Shown piece after piece: positions 47,934 to 57,523 of a DNA stretch of 64,000 bases (position 1 is the first letter of the stretch; each line of letters starts with the position of its first letter). A model generated the notes under the pieces. It saw nothing but the letters and a program-made list of their open reading frames with translations, had not been told where the DNA came from and ran no database searches. Position numbers and translations under genes: made by a program. Source of the DNA: Candidatus Paracaedibacter symbiosus (lineage in GTDB: Bacteria > Pseudomonadota > Alphaproteobacteria > Paracaedibacterales > Paracaedibacteraceae); the NCBI RefSeq assembly GCF_000757605.1, contig NZ_JQAK01000001.1, forward strand, positions 1,452,627-1,516,626, given 5' to 3'.

Positions 47934-48006
47934 TATTAAAGTTCCTTAATAGAGATACGAAGAAGAAGAATTACTTCTTCTCCTGTTTTTTTATTATTGG
48001 AAGCGG

Positions 48007-49347
48007 TTAGGCGGCTTCGTTTTGATAGGTTTCACGTACAAAGAGCATGATTAACCAGGCAATAAGCAGGCAGATTGGTACAGCAGTGAGGGCATGCTGA
48101 TAATGAGCAAGATCATAGACTGGGGTTCCTTCATGGCTAATCGTTCCATCCCAAACAAAGTCAAGGATAACGCCAAGAAGGGGTTGGAAAATAATGCCGC
48201 TGGACATGACCAACGCATTGGTAAAGCCAATCGTTGTCCCACTATATTCGGCGGGATTAATCTCTTTAGCTGCAGCAAAATAAAGAATTTGTCCCCCACA
48301 TAATAAGCCTGACATAAATAAGAGGACATTTGTCACTGTTAACGATAGATTGGGAATATAAACGACACAGCAAAAAGTAACCATTGTTGTGATGGCCGAC
48401 CAAGACATCACTTTAACCCGGCTTTTAATCATGTTGGAGAGAATCGCTCCAAGGGGGCTTCCGGCTGCCATCCCAAGGAAAACCATAGCACTGGCAAAGG
48501 AAGCTGTTTCGTTATTAATGCCATGTGCCTTCATTAAATAAGGGACACCCCACAATTCCGCAAATGCCGAGATTGGCACATACATTAGGCCACCGTAAAC
48601 CCCAATCAACCAGCTTTGGGGGTTTTTAGCGATCACTTTTAACCCATGCAATAAATTGTTTTTAGCTGGAATCATGGCAGTGGATTTTACCGAGTGTTGA
48701 TCTGGTTGGCGATCGCGAATGATAATCCAGGCAGCCGCCATAACCCCAAGACCAACAGCTGCGGCAATGAGCATAGCATCGCGCCAACCAACAGCATTGG
48801 CTAGGATAGCGAATGGTTTACCTCCAAACATCCCTCCAAAGGTCCCCATCATCATTGTGACACCTGCAATAACGGCAAAGCGTTCTGAACGGAACCAGTT
48901 AGCCCCAACAGTGGTGCAGGAAAGGTAAGCGCAAGCAGATCCAGCGCCCAACAGGAAACGGGCAATCTCAGCAATAAATAAATTGTTGCTGTAAGCAAAA
49001 AGTAAGCTGCCAACTGAGCAAAGAAGAGCAGAAAAGGTGACAACAGGTCTGACGCCAAATCGATCAACGATAACCCCACATGGAATTTGAAGTGGTACGT
49101 AGGCGAGATAATAGCAAGAAACCAAAACCCCTAGAGTCGTGGCTTGAACGCCAAAATCACGCATCAAATCATCGGTAATAACACTAAAAGAAACACGTAG
49201 GACATATTCATAGAGATAAAATAAGGCAGCGCAGCCCCAAATGGTCCAGGCAATCACTTCAGAAGGATAAGATCTTTTGTCAGTTTCCAGGTGTTGAAGT
49301 TCGCTATCTTTGTCTATTTGCTCGACAGCTATGCTCATAATTAACAT
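48007..49347 (-). CDS. MFS transporter (intact paralogue)
   Basis: A 446-residue inner-membrane transporter with 12 hydrophobic helices. The A-motif is CGVIVDRFGVRPVVTFSALL (loop 2-3). ADLFYLYEYVLRVS-like helix 1 (ALFYLYEYVLRVSFSVITDD) and the IPISAFAELWGVPYL-like central loop are shared with its neighbour. The family is frequent in intracellular gammaproteobacteria and alphaproteobacteria, where members import amino acids, phosphate or nucleosides, but the substrate cannot be assigned here. It precedes the frameshifted copy by 73 bases, so the pair arose by tandem duplication. Confidence 0.87.
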   Translation of the reverse strand: MLIMSIAVEQIDKDSELQHLETDKRSYPSEVIAWTIWGCAALFYLYEYVLRVSFSVITDDLMRDFGVQATTLGVLVSCYYLAYVPLQIPCGVIVDRFGVRPVVTFSALLCSVGSLLFAYSNNLFIAEIARFLLGAGSACAYLSCTTVGANWFRSERFAVIAGVTMMMGTFGGMFGGKPFAILANAVGWRDAMLIAAAVGLGVMAAAWIIIRDRQPDQHSVKSTAMIPAKNNLLHGLKVIAKNPQSWLIGVYGGLMYVPISAFAELWGVPYLMKAHGINNETASFASAMVFLGMAAGSPLGAILSNMIKSRVKVMSWSAITTMVTFCCVVYIPNLSLTVTNVLLFMSGLLCGGQILYFAAAKEINPAEYSGTTIGFTNALVMSSGIIFQPLLGVILDFVWDGTISHEGTPVYDLAHYQHALTAVPICLLIAWLIMLFVRETYQNEAA

Positions 49348-49826
49348 TCCCTTTCACTTTGGGGAGGAGTTCCCCCATGCTAACAGTTTAGGTTAAGTAG
49401 GTTCAAGAATAACTCTAATTTCCTCGAACGAACTTGGAGATGATTCTTTATTTTTTTGTTTTTTTAGAACCATTTCGTTAGTTATATTCAAAATACTTAA
49501 AGAAGCCGAAAATCAGTTGGACATAATTCCGTTTTTTCAAATATTGTGGATCAATCTCAAAATTAATGATTATTAATCTTCAGACATGCTACCAACAATG
49601 TAATGTTTTTTGGGTAAGACGCAAGTAAAAAATTAGAAGTAGGAATTGATTTGGAATATTTGATCTTAAAAAAATGAGTTTTTAGAAATTTTATTTCTTT
49701 TTAAAGCAGCCGTTAAGAGGAAATACTGCGACACTTTAGCGCAGGTGATTCTGGTATCGTTCTTGGTAGTGTGGAGAATCCGCAAAATATCTAAGCAAGA
49801 AGGAGTGGCTCATTTTTACAATTCTG
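49348..49826. other. Intergenic region with a possible family C end
   Basis: TATATTCAAAATACTTAAAG (49483-49502) followed by AAGCCG matches the left end of family C, and AATGTTTTTTGGGTAAG (about 49600-49616) could be its right end. The rest is AT-rich and unassigned up to the twin-TM gene. Confidence 0.45.
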
Positions 49827-49997
49827 ATGTTTATTGCGTTAGCTGCAGTTGTGGGCGCACTGGGATTTGGCTTGATTAGCTTTTTTAAAGGAGGGGAATT
49901 TGACATTAAGTATTCCAATGAAGCTATGCGCTGGCGCGTTCTGCTACAGGCAATAGCCCTAGGCATTTTTTTCTTAATCTTATGGTTTGGGCGCTAG
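49827..49997 (+). CDS. Twin transmembrane (HIG1-like) small protein
   Basis: A 56-residue protein with two membrane helices around the conserved centre SFFKGGEFDIKYSNEAMRWR, typical of the small HIG1-like protein encoded before cobalamin adenosyltransferase in alphaproteobacteria. ATG 49827 is used here, but AAGGAG lies at 49800-49805, too far from it. An in-frame ATT at 49812 is exactly six bases after the AAGGAG and would add MFTIL. The stop is one base before the next gene's ATG, so the two are coupled. Confidence 0.8.
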   Translation: MFIALAAVVGALGFGLISFFKGGEFDIKYSNEAMRWRVLLQAIALGIFFLILWFGR

Positions 49998-49998
49998 C

Positions 49999-50553
49999 AT
50001 GGTTATATTAACTCGTATTTATACTCGCGGAGGCGACAAGGGAAAAACATCTCTGGGGTCGGGGGCACGCGTCTCCAAATCTGATTTGCGCATCGCCGCG
50101 CTGGGAAGTGTTGATGAGGCAAATTCAAGTATCGGGATTTGTCGGGTGCAGGGGAATAGAGAGACTGAAGCTATATTAACTCGCATCCAGAATGATTTGT
50201 TTGATGTGGGGGCAGATTTGTGTATGCCTGACCTTGCTCAACCGGCTTTACGAATTGCTGCAACACAGGTGGAATGGCTTGAAGAACAGATTGACAACCT
50301 CAATGAGCAGCTAGCGCCACTTAATTCTTTTATTTTGCCGGGGGGGAGCCCAGCTGCGGCATATTTACACATGGCCCGAGCAATTGTACGTCGCGCTGAG
50401 CGAGATATAGTTGCTTTAAACGAAAATTTTCCGTTAAATTTAGATATAGTAAAATATATAAATCGATTGTCGGATCTATTGTTTGTCATGGCCCGGGCCG
50501 CAAATCATAATGGTTTGAATGATATCTTGTGGATTCCTGGAGACAATCGCTAG
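49999..50553 (+). CDS. Cob(I)alamin adenosyltransferase (PduO type)
   Basis: A 184-residue enzyme that adenosylates the corrin cobalt to make coenzyme B12. The ATP-binding N-terminus RIYTRGGDKGKTSLGSG and the helices carrying VDEANSSIGICR and ARAIVRRAERDIV are the PduO hallmarks. A TTG at 49987 would extend it into the preceding gene; ATG 49999 is the natural start. It leads directly into etfB, 14 bases downstream. A B12-dependent enzyme (such as methylmalonyl-CoA mutase or ribonucleotide reductase) is expected elsewhere. Confidence 0.93.
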   Translation: MVILTRIYTRGGDKGKTSLGSGARVSKSDLRIAALGSVDEANSSIGICRVQGNRETEAILTRIQNDLFDVGADLCMPDLAQPALRIAATQVEWLEEQIDNLNEQLAPLNSFILPGGSPAAAYLHMARAIVRRAERDIVALNENFPLNLDIVKYINRLSDLLFVMARAANHNGLNDILWIPGDNR

Positions 50554-50567
50554 GCCGTGGAGGGATA

Positions 50568-51308
50568 ATGAAAGTTTTAGTGGCTGTTAAACGCGTGGTT
50601 GATTACAACGTCAAAGTTCGGGTGAAAAGTGACGGGAGCGATGTTGATATCGTGAATGTCAAAATGTCGATGAATCCTTTCGATGAAATTGCCGTGGAAG
50701 AAGCGGTTCGACTTAAAGAAAAAGGGACGATTAATGAAATTGTGGCGGTGAGTCTTGGCTCAAAAGCAGCACAAGACACTTTAAGGCAGGCGCTTGCTCT
50801 GGGGGCTGATCGTGCTATTCATATAGAATCCGAAGAATCACCAGAGTCTCTCACTGTTGCTAAGGCTCTCAAACATGTAGTGAGTGAAGAAAAACCTGAT
50901 TTAGTGATATTGGGTAAACAAGCCATTGATGACGATTGTAACCAGGTTGGGCAAATGTTAGCTGCCTTGCTCGATTGGCCGCAAGGAACGTTCATTTCAG
51001 CGCTTGACCTTGTGGGAGATAAAGTAAAAGTCGCGCGCGAAATTGATGGCGGTTTAGAAGAAATTGAATTGACATTGCCTGCGATCATTACTACCGACTT
51101 ACGGTTGAATACTCCCCGTTATGCAACGCTCCCCAATATTATGAAAGCAAAGCAGAAGCCTCTCAGCCAAATTTCCTTAGACAGTATAGGCATTGACTCT
51201 AAACGACACTTGAAAGTTGTCAAAGTGTCTGAGCCTCCCCTACGACAAGGGGGCAAAAAAGTGTCTGATATTAGTGAAATTGTTGAACAAATTCGGAGGG
51301 TGATCTAA
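50568..51308 (+). CDS. etfB: Electron transfer flavoprotein subunit beta
   Basis: A 246-residue subunit holding AMP in the ETF heterodimer, which carries electrons from acyl-CoA dehydrogenases to ETF:quinone oxidoreductase. KVLVAVKRVVDYNVKVRVK at the start and the signature VAREIDGGLEEIELTLPAIITTDLRLN (split: VAREIDGGLEEIELTLPA, IITTDLRLN) are diagnostic. GGAGGGATA is a strong ribosome-binding site before ATG 50568. The last base overlaps the etfA start codon. Confidence 0.96.
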   Translation: MKVLVAVKRVVDYNVKVRVKSDGSDVDIVNVKMSMNPFDEIAVEEAVRLKEKGTINEIVAVSLGSKAAQDTLRQALALGADRAIHIESEESPESLTVAKALKHVVSEEKPDLVILGKQAIDDDCNQVGQMLAALLDWPQGTFISALDLVGDKVKVAREIDGGLEEIELTLPAIITTDLRLNTPRYATLPNIMKAKQKPLSQISLDSIGIDSKRHLKVVKVSEPPLRQGGKKVSDISEIVEQIRRVI

Positions 51309-52240
51309 TGCGCGTTTTAATTATTGCTGAGCAAGATGGTCAATCCGTTAAGGTTGCCACCCTCCACACGATTACAGCAGGGTTAGCAATTAGCACGGAT
51401 TTGGATGTGGTGATTTGCGGTCACAATATTGATAGTTTGGCGAGTAACATTGCTCAAACTAAAGGCGTTAAAAAGGTTATCCAAATCGATGGTCTTGCTT
51501 TATCGCACCAGATTGCCGAAGCCTACGAAAAAGCCATTTTAACTATTGCGTCAGAGTATACACACATTTTGGCACCAGCGACTACTTTTGGTAAGAATCT
51601 ATTGCCACGAATTGCTGCTAAATTGGATGTGATGCAAATTTCTGATGTGATTAAGGTTGCTTCTCCAACCGTGTTTGAACGCCCAATTTATGCAGGCAAT
51701 GTTCTTATGACTGTGGAAAGTCAGGATAAACAGCAGGTGATGACGGTCCGTCCCACTGCTTTTGACAAAGCGGATATGGGAGGTAGTGCTAACATTGAGA
51801 AGCGGGCATTCACCGACAAAATCACGACCTCCAGCTTTATTAAATTGGAAGAATCTAAAAGTGAACGTCCAGAGCTTGCCTCTGCGCGTATCGTCGTTTC
51901 TGGTGGCCGTGGTGTGGGAAGCAAAGAAAATTTCCACATTATTGACGAATTGGCCGATTCTTTAGGTGCTGCTGTTGGCGCATCCCGTGCCGCTGTTGAT
52001 GCGGGATATGTTCCAAACGACTATCAAGTTGGGCAAACTGGAAAAGTGGTTGCGCCTGAGCTTTATATCGCCGTTGGTATTTCGGGGGCAATTCAGCATT
52101 TGGCTGGAATGAAAGAGAGCAAAACTATTATTGCGATCAATAAAGATCCCGATGCGCCCATCTTCCAAATTGCTGATTATGGTTTTGTTGGGGATTTATT
52201 TGAGGTTGTTCCACAATTGACTCAAAGTTTTAAGAAGTAG
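51308..52240 (+). CDS. etfA: Electron transfer flavoprotein subunit alpha
   Basis: A 310-residue FAD-binding subunit. The C-terminal FAD domain shows [20 protein letters not shown] (split at 20), the [20 protein letters not shown] segment and the [20 protein letters not shown] block. Translation is coupled to etfB. The following gene is the 3-hydroxyacyl-CoA dehydrogenase, so the group serves acyl-CoA oxidation or short-chain acid metabolism. Confidence 0.96.
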   Translation: MRVLIIAEQDGQSVKVATLHTITAGLAISTDLDVVICGHNIDSLASNIAQTKGVKKVIQIDGLALSHQIAEAYEKAILTIASEYTHILAPATTFGKNLLPRIAAKLDVMQISDVIKVASPTVFERPIYAGNVLMTVESQDKQQVMTVRPTAFDKADMGGSANIEKRAFTDKITTSSFIKLEESKSERPELASARIVVSGGRGVGSKENFHIIDELADSLGAAVGASRAAVDAGYVPNDYQVGQTGKVVAPELYIAVGISGAIQHLAGMKESKTIIAINKDPDAPIFQIADYGFVGDLFEVVPQLTQSFKK

Positions 52241-52316
52241 AGAGCTTATACTCTGTCATTCCACCACTTAGGTGCCAGGTGATGATCGGGATAGAGGTTG
52301 AAAGGTAGAGTGCTTA

Positions 52317-53161
52317 ATGATTGAAAAGATTGCAGTTTTAGGAGCTGGGCAAATGGGGAATGGCATTGCTCATGTGGCCGCATTAGCAGGGTGCCAGGTT
52401 GAGCTTATTGATATTTCTGAGGGGCAACTCCAAAAAGCTGAAGCAGCCATTACCGCTAATCTAGATCGCCAGTTGAAAAAAATCTTATTACCCAGTCTCA
52501 ATGGGAAAATGCGAAAGCCAATATTTCTTATACGTCAAAGCTGAGTGATTCTAAGGTCAAATTGATAATTGAAGCTGTTTCAGAAAATCTCACCCTTAAA
52601 CAAAAGTTGCTAGCTGAGATGGATAAAGTGGTAAATTCTGATTGCATTTTAGCAACGAATACCTCTTCTATTTCCATTACGGAGCTGGCCGCGGCAACCA
52701 GTCGACCAGACAAAGTGGTGGGACTCCATTTCATGAATCCTGTCCCGGTGATGCAATTGGTTGAGGTGATACGAGGGCTTGCAACGTCTGAAGCGACGTT
52801 TCAAATCGCGTCTGATTTGGTGGCGGAATTTAATAAAACCATGGTGGTGTCAAAAGATTACCCTGGATTTATTGTCAATCGTATTTTAATGCCAATGATT
52901 AACGAAGCAATTTATGCATTGTTTGAGGGTGTAGCAACGGTGCAAGATATTGATATATCAATGAAATTGGGAACTAACCAGCCTATGGGCCCATTGGCAC
53001 TGGCTGATTTAATTGGCCTCGACACCTGTCTTGCTATCATGCAAGTCTTGCATCAAGGCTTCAGTGATAGTAAATATCGTCCGTGTCCACTATTAATCAA
53101 TTATGTGAATGCAGGTTGGTTAGGGCGCAAAAGCGGTAAAGGATTTTATAGTTATACTTAA
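52317..53161 (+). pseudogene. 3-hydroxybutyryl-CoA dehydrogenase, single-base frameshift
   Basis: NAD-dependent dehydrogenase of acyl-CoA metabolism. The N-terminal frame has the Rossmann motif AVLGAGQMGNGIAHVAALAG, then goes out of frame at A7 (52476-52482) after LDRQLKK. Reading eight A instead gives NLITQSQWENAKANISYTSK, which leads directly into LIIEAVSENL and the rest. The catalytic His region (VVGLHFMNPVPVMQLVEVI) and the C-terminal domain (GLDTCLAIMQVL) are intact, and the restored length is 281 residues, normal for the family. It is positioned after etfBA as in many alphaproteobacteria. Confidence 0.88.
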
Positions 53162-53167
53162 ATTTTG

Positions 53168-53180
53168 TTCACAGAACCTA
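53168..53180. repeat. Solo right end of repeat family A
   Basis: GTTCACAGAACCTA at 53168-53181 matches the family A right end (GGTGCACAGAACCTA). No internal element sequence is attached. A similar solo end, GGCACAGAACCTAA, is at 14554-14567. Confidence 0.5.
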
Positions 53181-53201
53181 GGTGTGACATAGAGAAAGCT
53201 A

Positions 53202-53450
53202 ATGACAGAAAAAACGACAAACGGTGTAGACGAACTCTCTTTTGAGCAAGCTATGCAGGAGCTCGAAATTTTGGTGCGCCGCCTGGAAGAAGGACGGTTG
53301 CCTCTTGAAGAAGCGATTCAGGCCTATGAGCGGGGCACGCTTTTGAAAAATCATTGTGAGACAAAGTTGCAAGCAGCAAAACTACGTGTTGATCAGGTCG
53401 TCTTAACTGGGCCTGGGGGAGCCTCTCTCGCTCCCTTCGATGCTGAATAA
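53202..53450 (+). CDS. xseB: Exodeoxyribonuclease VII small subunit
   Basis: An 82-residue helical protein with the family consensus LSFEQAMQELEILVRRLEEG then LPLEEAIQAYERGTLLKNHC. It binds XseA to form the single-strand nuclease; xseA is not in the window. It is followed after 24 bases by ispA, a conserved alphaproteobacterial pairing. Confidence 0.93.
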   Translation: MTEKTTNGVDELSFEQAMQELEILVRRLEEGRLPLEEAIQAYERGTLLKNHCETKLQAAKLRVDQVVLTGPGGASLAPFDAE

Positions 53451-53474
53451 ACATAATCATATCAGAGTAATCTT

Positions 53475-54365
53475 ATGACCAAATCTTCAGAAAAATTAGA
53501 TTTTCAGCAGCGCTTACGAGAGGTTCAACAGCGTGTCGAAGGATATCTCACAACCCTTTTAGAAAAATCTCAATCTCACGAAAAATTAGACGCGGCGATG
53601 GCGTATGCTTTAACGGATGGCGGCAAACGATTGCGGCCCTTTTTAGCGTATGCAGTTGCGGATATTTATGATGTCCCTCATGAAGAAGTTGATTCAGTAG
53701 CTGCAGCAATTGAGCTGATCCATTGCTATTCCTTGGTTCATGACGATCTCCCTGACATGGATAATTCCTGTTTAAGACGGGGTAAACCTAGTGTCTGGAA
53801 GCAATTTGATGTCCCAACAGCGATTCTTGCGGGTGATGCCTTGATGACATTGGCGTTCCAAGTGATTGCAGAAGAAGCCTATCTTGGGCCCTCAACCAGA
53901 GCTGAATTGGTGGCAATGTTAGCTTGTCAATCTGGCGCCCAAGGAATGGTTGCTGGGCAAATGTATGATCTCTTTCCAAAAGAGAACAATGATGTCGACG
54001 CTGTTTTAGATATGCAGCAGCTAAAAACAGGTTGTTTGATTGGCGCAAGCTGTCAGGCTGCTGCGATTATTGCAGGCGCCTCAGAAGGAGAAATCAACTT
54101 TCTCAAACAATTTGGCCGGTTGTTTGGTCTTATTTTTCAGATTACCGACGATTTGTTAGACGTCGAAGGAGATACAGCAACAACAGGTAAACCTGTGGCG
54201 CAAGACGCTTGTAAACATAATCTGATTAATCTTTTAGGGGTGGATGGCGCGAAAGAATTGCTGGCGAAGCTAGTGAGTGATGCTTTACATCTCCTTGAAC
54301 AACTTCCCCACGGTGGCGGCATTCTTCAAGCATTGATTCCTTGGGTGCTCAATCGCAGTAACTGA
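53475..54365 (+). CDS. ispA: Farnesyl diphosphate synthase
   Basis: A 296-residue trans-prenyltransferase that adds isopentenyl units to make farnesyl diphosphate. The first Asp-rich motif is HDDLPDMDNSCLRRGKPSVW and the second is QITDDLLDVEGD. The GGKRLRP segment is residues about 48-54. It uses the products of the MEP pathway whose first enzyme, Dxs, is at 8026-9942. An 18-bp palindrome lies directly after the stop. Confidence 0.95.
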   Translation: MTKSSEKLDFQQRLREVQQRVEGYLTTLLEKSQSHEKLDAAMAYALTDGGKRLRPFLAYAVADIYDVPHEEVDSVAAAIELIHCYSLVHDDLPDMDNSCLRRGKPSVWKQFDVPTAILAGDALMTLAFQVIAEEAYLGPSTRAELVAMLACQSGAQGMVAGQMYDLFPKENNDVDAVLDMQQLKTGCLIGASCQAAAIIAGASEGEINFLKQFGRLFGLIFQITDDLLDVEGDTATTGKPVAQDACKHNLINLLGVDGAKELLAKLVSDALHLLEQLPHGGGILQALIPWVLNRSN

Positions 54366-54368
54366 GAT

Positions 54369-54386
54369 AAGAGGGGCGCCCCTCTT
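54369..54386 (+). terminator. Perfect palindrome after ispA, probable terminator
   Basis: AAGAGGGGCGCCCCTCTT is a perfect 18-bp palindrome starting four bases past the ispA stop, followed by GTTCTCCTT rather than a clean T-run. Confidence 0.55.
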
Positions 54387-54413
54387 GTTCTCCTTAATCC
54401 TTTGGTGTAAAAA

Positions 54414-54719
54414 ATGATAACTCTCCTATTCTTCTCTTTTTTATTTACAACTAGCAGTTTTGCCAAAGAGGTAATACTCCCTAAACCTATGGGAGTTTTT
54501 TATTCAGTTGGTACCCAAGTGCTTGAGTTTAAAGATAAATCACGGCAGATGTTACGCGATCCCACCCCACGACGTTGACTTGTTCAGGCATTTTATCCGA
54601 GCCAGACACACGAAGGGCTATTTCCTTATATGCTAGGAACACTTGAGGATGGGCAAGAGGTGGACCAGTGGTTTATTAAGGTCTACAAAACACAAGTCGC
54701 TCACTGGTTACAATCCTGA
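54414..54719 (+). pseudogene. Truncated exported hydrolase fragment (PAF-acetylhydrolase-like)
   Basis: ATG 54414 starts a signal peptide (MITLLFFSFLFTTSSFA), then PMGVFYSVGTQVLEFKDKSR and a stop, TGA at 54576. The same frame continues sensibly (LVQAFYPSQTHEGLFPYML) to a second stop at 54717. The GxxxVGT..FxDxSR..xPRx..VQxFYPS pattern is the N-terminus of PAF-acetylhydrolase/dienelactone-hydrolase-like enzymes, which are several hundred residues long. No catalytic Ser region is left. This is a remnant with one internal nonsense codon and a lost C-terminus; the family call is tentative. Confidence 0.55.
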
Positions 54720-54790
54720 GAAGCCCTCACTTATGAAAGGGCTCCTCAGGGTGAGGCTCTATAATAGGGAGCGAATTTCCTATTTAACTT

Positions 54791-55270
54791 TTAGCCGATT
54801 TTTACTTCTTCGATGGGAACGCCTGGAAGATATTTTGAGCTACGGACAACTAATTTGCTTTTTATGTTTTTAACGTTGGGCGTAACGGTTAATTCAGTGG
54901 AGAGGAATTGTTGATATTCATCCCAGTTGCGCGCAACAATTTTCAATAAAAAGTCAGCATCACCAGCGACCATGTGACATTCTCTAACCAATGGCCATTC
55001 CATTACTTTCGCTTCAAAAGCTCTCAGATCAGCATCACTTTGGCTGCTGAGACCCACTTGTGCGAAAACGGAGACACCAAATCCCAAGGCAGGAGCATTT
55101 ACATTAGCGTGATAACCCTTGATCGCTCCTAGATCTTCTAAGGCACGTACGCGACGCAAGCAAGGAGGGGCAGAAATGCCAGCGCGACGGGCCAATTCAA
55201 CGTTGGTCAAGCGACCATCGTTTTGGAGATCTTTTAAAATTTGCAAATCAATTTCATCAAAATTAGACAC
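54791..55270 (-). CDS. Lrp/AsnC family transcriptional regulator
   Basis: A 159-residue regulator. The N-terminal HTH reads DEIDLQILKDLQNDGRLTNV and ELARRAGISAPPCLRRVRAL. The C-terminal ligand-binding RAM domain includes ECHMVAGDADFLLKIVARNW. Family members sense amino acids and control metabolism globally. The start is GTG 55270 with GAGG eight bases upstream; the longer frame to 55363 has an N-terminus unlike the family. Confidence 0.92.
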   Translation of the reverse strand: MSNFDEIDLQILKDLQNDGRLTNVELARRAGISAPPCLRRVRALEDLGAIKGYHANVNAPALGFGVSVFAQVGLSSQSDADLRAFEAKVMEWPLVRECHMVAGDADFLLKIVARNWDEYQQFLSTELTVTPNVKNIKSKLVVRSSKYLPGVPIEEVKIG

Positions 55271-55717
55271 GAGATAAACCTCAATAAACGGAAATAAAAA
55301 TAATGTTGCCTTTGTCATAGCATTGCTTGAGCAACACTCCAAGGTGAAACTGAGGTTTTTCATGTACTTGACAAGAAAGTGTGACAGTTTTGCAAGATTT
55401 TTTACAAAAATTAAAATAGAATTGGAAAATTATTTTTAATAAAGCCCAAAAACCAGGCATCTCATTGGGTTAATAAACCCATAGTTTATTTTTTTCAAAT
55501 AACGTACCACCAGTTTAATATTAGGAAATAGGCAAACTATGCATTTTTCTTATTAACCTACAATTGTGAGGTTGACGGCGCACCGTGGGACTCTCGAGGA
55601 AGATAAAACAGGGAGATTACCATGGGGCATTTGCTCCTTGTGAGAGATAAGTAAATTGGGGGAACTTATCTTACCCCAATCCATTTTGACCTTTTTTCTG
55701 CCACTAACTATAACTTT
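55271..55717. other. Intergenic region with overlapping hairpins
   Basis: No gene is seen. AGATAAGT (55645-55652) can pair with ACTTATCT (55664-55671), and ATTGGGG (55655-55661) with CCCCAAT (55674-55680); the two stems interlock and so exclude each other. The remainder is AT-rich and must hold the lrp promoter. Confidence 0.5.
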
Positions 55718-57400
55718 TTATGAGCGTTCAAGTGGCTTAAAACGAATCCTGTGTGGTTGATCCGCGGCGACCCCTAAGCGACGTTTGCGATCGGCTTCAT
55801 AAGATTCATAGTTCCCTTCAAACCAGACAACCTGGCTATCGCCCTCAAAGGCTAAAATGTGGGTGGCGATTCTGTCGAGGAACCAGCGATCATGGCTGAT
55901 GACAATGGCGCAACCAGCATAATCGAGGAGCGCTTCTTCGAGGGAGCGTAAGGTTTCCACATCAAGATCGTTGGTGGGCTCGTCGAGCATCAATACGTTA
56001 GCGCCTGTTTGCAGAACCTTGGCAAGGTGAACCCGGTTGCGCTCCCCACCTGACAACTGTCCCACTTTCTTTTGCTGGTCTGCCCCTTTAAAATTGAACA
56101 GTCCACAATAGGCGCGGCTGGGAATCGTGCGTTTGCCGAGGGTGATTTCATCATTGCCGCCGGAAATTTCTTCCCAAACAGTTTTGTTTGAATTTAAAGC
56201 ATCGCGGGATTGGTCAACATACCCAAGGACCACAGTTTCGCCCAGACGAAGGGTGCCGCTGTCAGGCTGGTCTTGTCCAGAAATCATTTTAAAGAGAGTT
56301 GTTTTACCAGCGCCATTAGGACCAATGACACCAACAATACCACCGCGTGGGAGGCGGAAATCAAGATTATCAATGAGCAAACGACCACCAAAGGCTTTTT
56401 GCAAGTGTTCTGCTTCAATCACCACATCCCCAAGACGGGCACCGGCAGGAATAAAGATGGCGCCATCACCTTTGCCCTCGTCATAATTTTGATTCAACAA
56501 GTTTTCATAAGCCTGGATACGAGCCTTGCTCTTGCTTTGGCGACCTTTTGGTGACTGGCGGATCCAGTCTAACTCCCGCGCCAGTTGTTTTTGGCGTGAG
56601 GATTCTTGGCGACTTTCAACTTCAAGTCGTTTTTGTTTTTGTTCCAACCAGCTAGAATAGTTACCTTCGTAAGGAATGCCTTGGCTACGATCCAATTCAA
56701 GGATCCATCCGGCCACATTGTCGAGGAAGTAACGATCATGGGTGATGAGCACCACTGTACCATTATAGTCTTTCAGATAGCGTTCCAGCCAAGCAACGGA
56801 TTCGGCATCCAAGTGGTTGGTTGGTTCATCGAGTAATAGCATATCTGGCTTTTGCATCAGCAAGCGACATAAGGCCACCCGGCGCTTTTCCCCACCCGAA
56901 AGTTTGCTCATGTCCGCGTCCCCGGCAGGGCAGCGCAATGCATCCATTGCAATTTCCACTTTGCGGGATAAGTCCCACGCATCGGCAGCGTCAATCTTTT
57001 CTTGTAGTTCCCCTTGCTCATTGATGAGAGCGTTCATTTCTTCATCGGAAAGCTCATCAGCAAAACGAGCGCTGACTTGGTCAAAGCGATCTAGCAATGC
57101 TTTGGTTTCAGCCAAGCCAGATAAAATGTTGTCCATCACTGATAAAGTGGAATCAAGTTCAGGTTCTTGAGGCAAATAGCCAACTTTGACCCCATCGGCG
57201 GCCCAAGCTTCGCCATTAAAGTCGGTATCAAGCCCTGCCATAATTTTTAAGAGAGTTGATTTCCCCGACCCGTTGGGGCCGATAATCCCAATCTTTGCAC
57301 CTGGGAAAAAGGATAACCAAATATCTTTTAAAACCTCACGACCGCCGGGGAATATTTTCGTCATTCCCTTCATGACATAAATATATTGATAACTGGACAT
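55718..57400 (-). CDS. ettA: Energy-dependent translational throttle protein EttA (ABC-F)
   Basis: A 560-residue ABC-F ATPase that binds the ribosomal E site and gates elongation according to ATP/ADP. It has two ATPase domains: Walker [10 protein letters not shown] (about 40) and GPNGAGKTT (about 350), with signature motifs [15 protein letters not shown] and [15 protein letters not shown]. The arm insertion in domain 1 and the linker after [20 protein letters not shown] (as [20 protein letters not shown]) are of EttA type. The start is ATG 57400. It is transcribed alone. Confidence 0.95.
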   Translation of the reverse strand: MSSYQYIYVMKGMTKIFPGGREVLKDIWLSFFPGAKIGIIGPNGSGKSTLLKIMAGLDTDFNGEAWAADGVKVGYLPQEPELDSTLSVMDNILSGLAETKALLDRFDQVSARFADELSDEEMNALINEQGELQEKIDAADAWDLSRKVEIAMDALRCPAGDADMSKLSGGEKRRVALCRLLMQKPDMLLLDEPTNHLDAESVAWLERYLKDYNGTVVLITHDRYFLDNVAGWILELDRSQGIPYEGNYSSWLEQKQKRLEVESRQESSRQKQLARELDWIRQSPKGRQSKSKARIQAYENLLNQNYDEGKGDGAIFIPAGARLGDVVIEAEHLQKAFGGRLLIDNLDFRLPRGGIVGVIGPNGAGKTTLFKMISGQDQPDSGTLRLGETVVLGYVDQSRDALNSNKTVWEEISGGNDEITLGKRTIPSRAYCGLFNFKGADQQKKVGQLSGGERNRVHLAKVLQTGANVLMLDEPTNDLDVETLRSLEEALLDYAGCAIVISHDRWFLDRIATHILAFEGDSQVVWFEGNYESYEADRKRRLGVAADQPHRIRFKPLERS

Positions 57401-57445
57401 CGTTTTTTCCTCTCACGCACAAATTAAAAATAGATATCTAATAAA

Positions 57446-57495
57446 CATATCTAAAACACCTGAAAAATCCGCCTTCTTAAGGTATTTTAGGTATA
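57446..57495. repeat. Short family C inverted repeat
   Basis: CATATCTAAAACACCTGAA at 57446-57464 and TTCTTAAGGTATTTTAGGTA at 57475-57494 are inverted repeats of each other with a few mismatches, separated by ten bases. They match the ends of the element at 39884-40052 without its interior. Confidence 0.6.
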
Positions 57496-57523
57496 AGCAG
57501 CTTTTTTCTAAATCTCAAGCAAT

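Noticed and set aside
54576-54578. TGA read as tryptophan (alternative genetic code)
   Set aside because: The frame does continue sensibly past this TGA, but many intact genes here use TGA as stop and TGG for Trp, and this gene is truncated anyway.
54643-54873. 76-codon plus-strand frame between the hydrolase remnant and lrp
   Set aside because: Its first part is the remnant in another frame and its last part is antisense to lrp.
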